Of a stretch of DNA of 64,000 bases, positions 63,858 to 64,000 are shown one piece after another. The notes under the pieces are model-generated. The model saw only the letters and a list, made by a program, of their open reading frames with translations. It was not told where the DNA came from and did not search any database. The position numbers were made by a program, and so were the translations under genes. This DNA is from Myotis daubentonii (Eukaryota; Chordata; Mammalia; Chiroptera; Vespertilionidae), in NCBI RefSeq assembly GCF_963259705.1, contig NC_081840.1, positions 100,112,626 through 100,176,625 on the forward strand, in the 5' to 3' direction. Position 1 is the stretch's first letter. Every line of letters starts with the position of its first letter.

Positions 63858-64000
63858 AAATGTGCACTGATGTTTGAAGAAGATCTATTCATAGTTTCCC
63901 AATACTGGAAACAGCCCATTGTCCTTCAACAGGTGAAAGGAAAATTAAAATATAGGGCATTCATGCAATGGAATACTATGCAGCAATAAAAAAAGCAACA
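63858..64000 (+). mobile_element. old L1 3' ORF2 fragment, runs off the window
   Basis: Sense ORF2 end: TATTCATAGTTTCCCAATACTGG, CATTGTCCTTCAACAGGTGAA, CATGCAATGGAATACTATGCAGC. Continues beyond 64000. Confidence 0.8.

Larger units (their letters stand above)
56833..64000 (+). other. ZEB1: ZEB1 intron 2 (5' portion, inferred)
   Basis: No further ZEB1 exon is visible to the window end, so this is the beginning of intron 2. It holds a (TG)n(GA)n tract, ancient LINE relics, a HAL1 and a VES SINE. 56839-57283 looks unique. Confidence 0.75.

Overview
The window is mammalian nuclear DNA from a bat, almost certainly a vesper bat (Vespertilionidae). Abundant HeliBat-type Helitrons, VES-type tRNA-derived SINEs, a piggyBac element, hAT and Tc1/mariner transposons, and ORF1-only 'half-L1' (HAL1) elements together are, from established knowledge, the signature of vesper bat genomes. 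The only protein-coding host sequence I can defend is one exon at 56632-56832 on the + strand. It encodes the acidic N-terminal segment of ZEB1 and has a good 3' splice site, so 1-56631 is read as part of ZEB1 intron 1 and 56833-64000 as part of intron 2.

Layout. 1-7250: decayed piggyBac transposon, 3' end of a + strand L1, a non-autonomous Helitron, MIR relics and unique intron. 7249-20756: a nest of retroelements. An L1 with an inverted 5' arm was split by a full-length L1 (7707-16184), which was itself split by a Tc1/mariner-like MITE, a solo ERV LTR and a complete HAL1. The inverted arm was split by another 5'-inverted L1 (two Helitrons inside it) and by a 37-bp tRNA-Lys half. 20757-22100: ancient LINE-like repeat. 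23056-37010: a second nest, in which an old L1 relic contains a VES SINE, a hAT MITE and a 12-kb interval of L1 carrying two Helitrons, another L1 and a SPIN-like hAT. 37011-38309: mostly unique. 38310-41838: VES SINE, a Tc1-like transposon with D-36-E spacing, half of a second copy, four + strand Helitrons and long TA/CA tracts. 42138-48914: VES SINE, hAT MITE, + strand L1 with a Helitron, and a helicase-bearing Helitron inside a MIR. 49734-54538: four abutting minus-strand Helitrons, one hosting a second solo LTR and one with possibly captured host exon sequence. 54539-64000: intron, ZEB1 exon 2, ancient L1/MIR relics, and a HAL1 that appears to carry about 670 bp of 3'-transduced DNA.

No transposon protein frame is intact end to end. 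The transposon genes are fossils rather than a working system. The interest is in mechanism: target-site duplications give an insertion chronology, and several junctions record twin priming, 3' transduction, tRNA-fragment retroinsertion, end-to-end Helitron insertion and repair-type filler DNA. Family names come from recognition of motifs and termini. No database search was run, and the species and the ZEB1 intron assignments are inferences.
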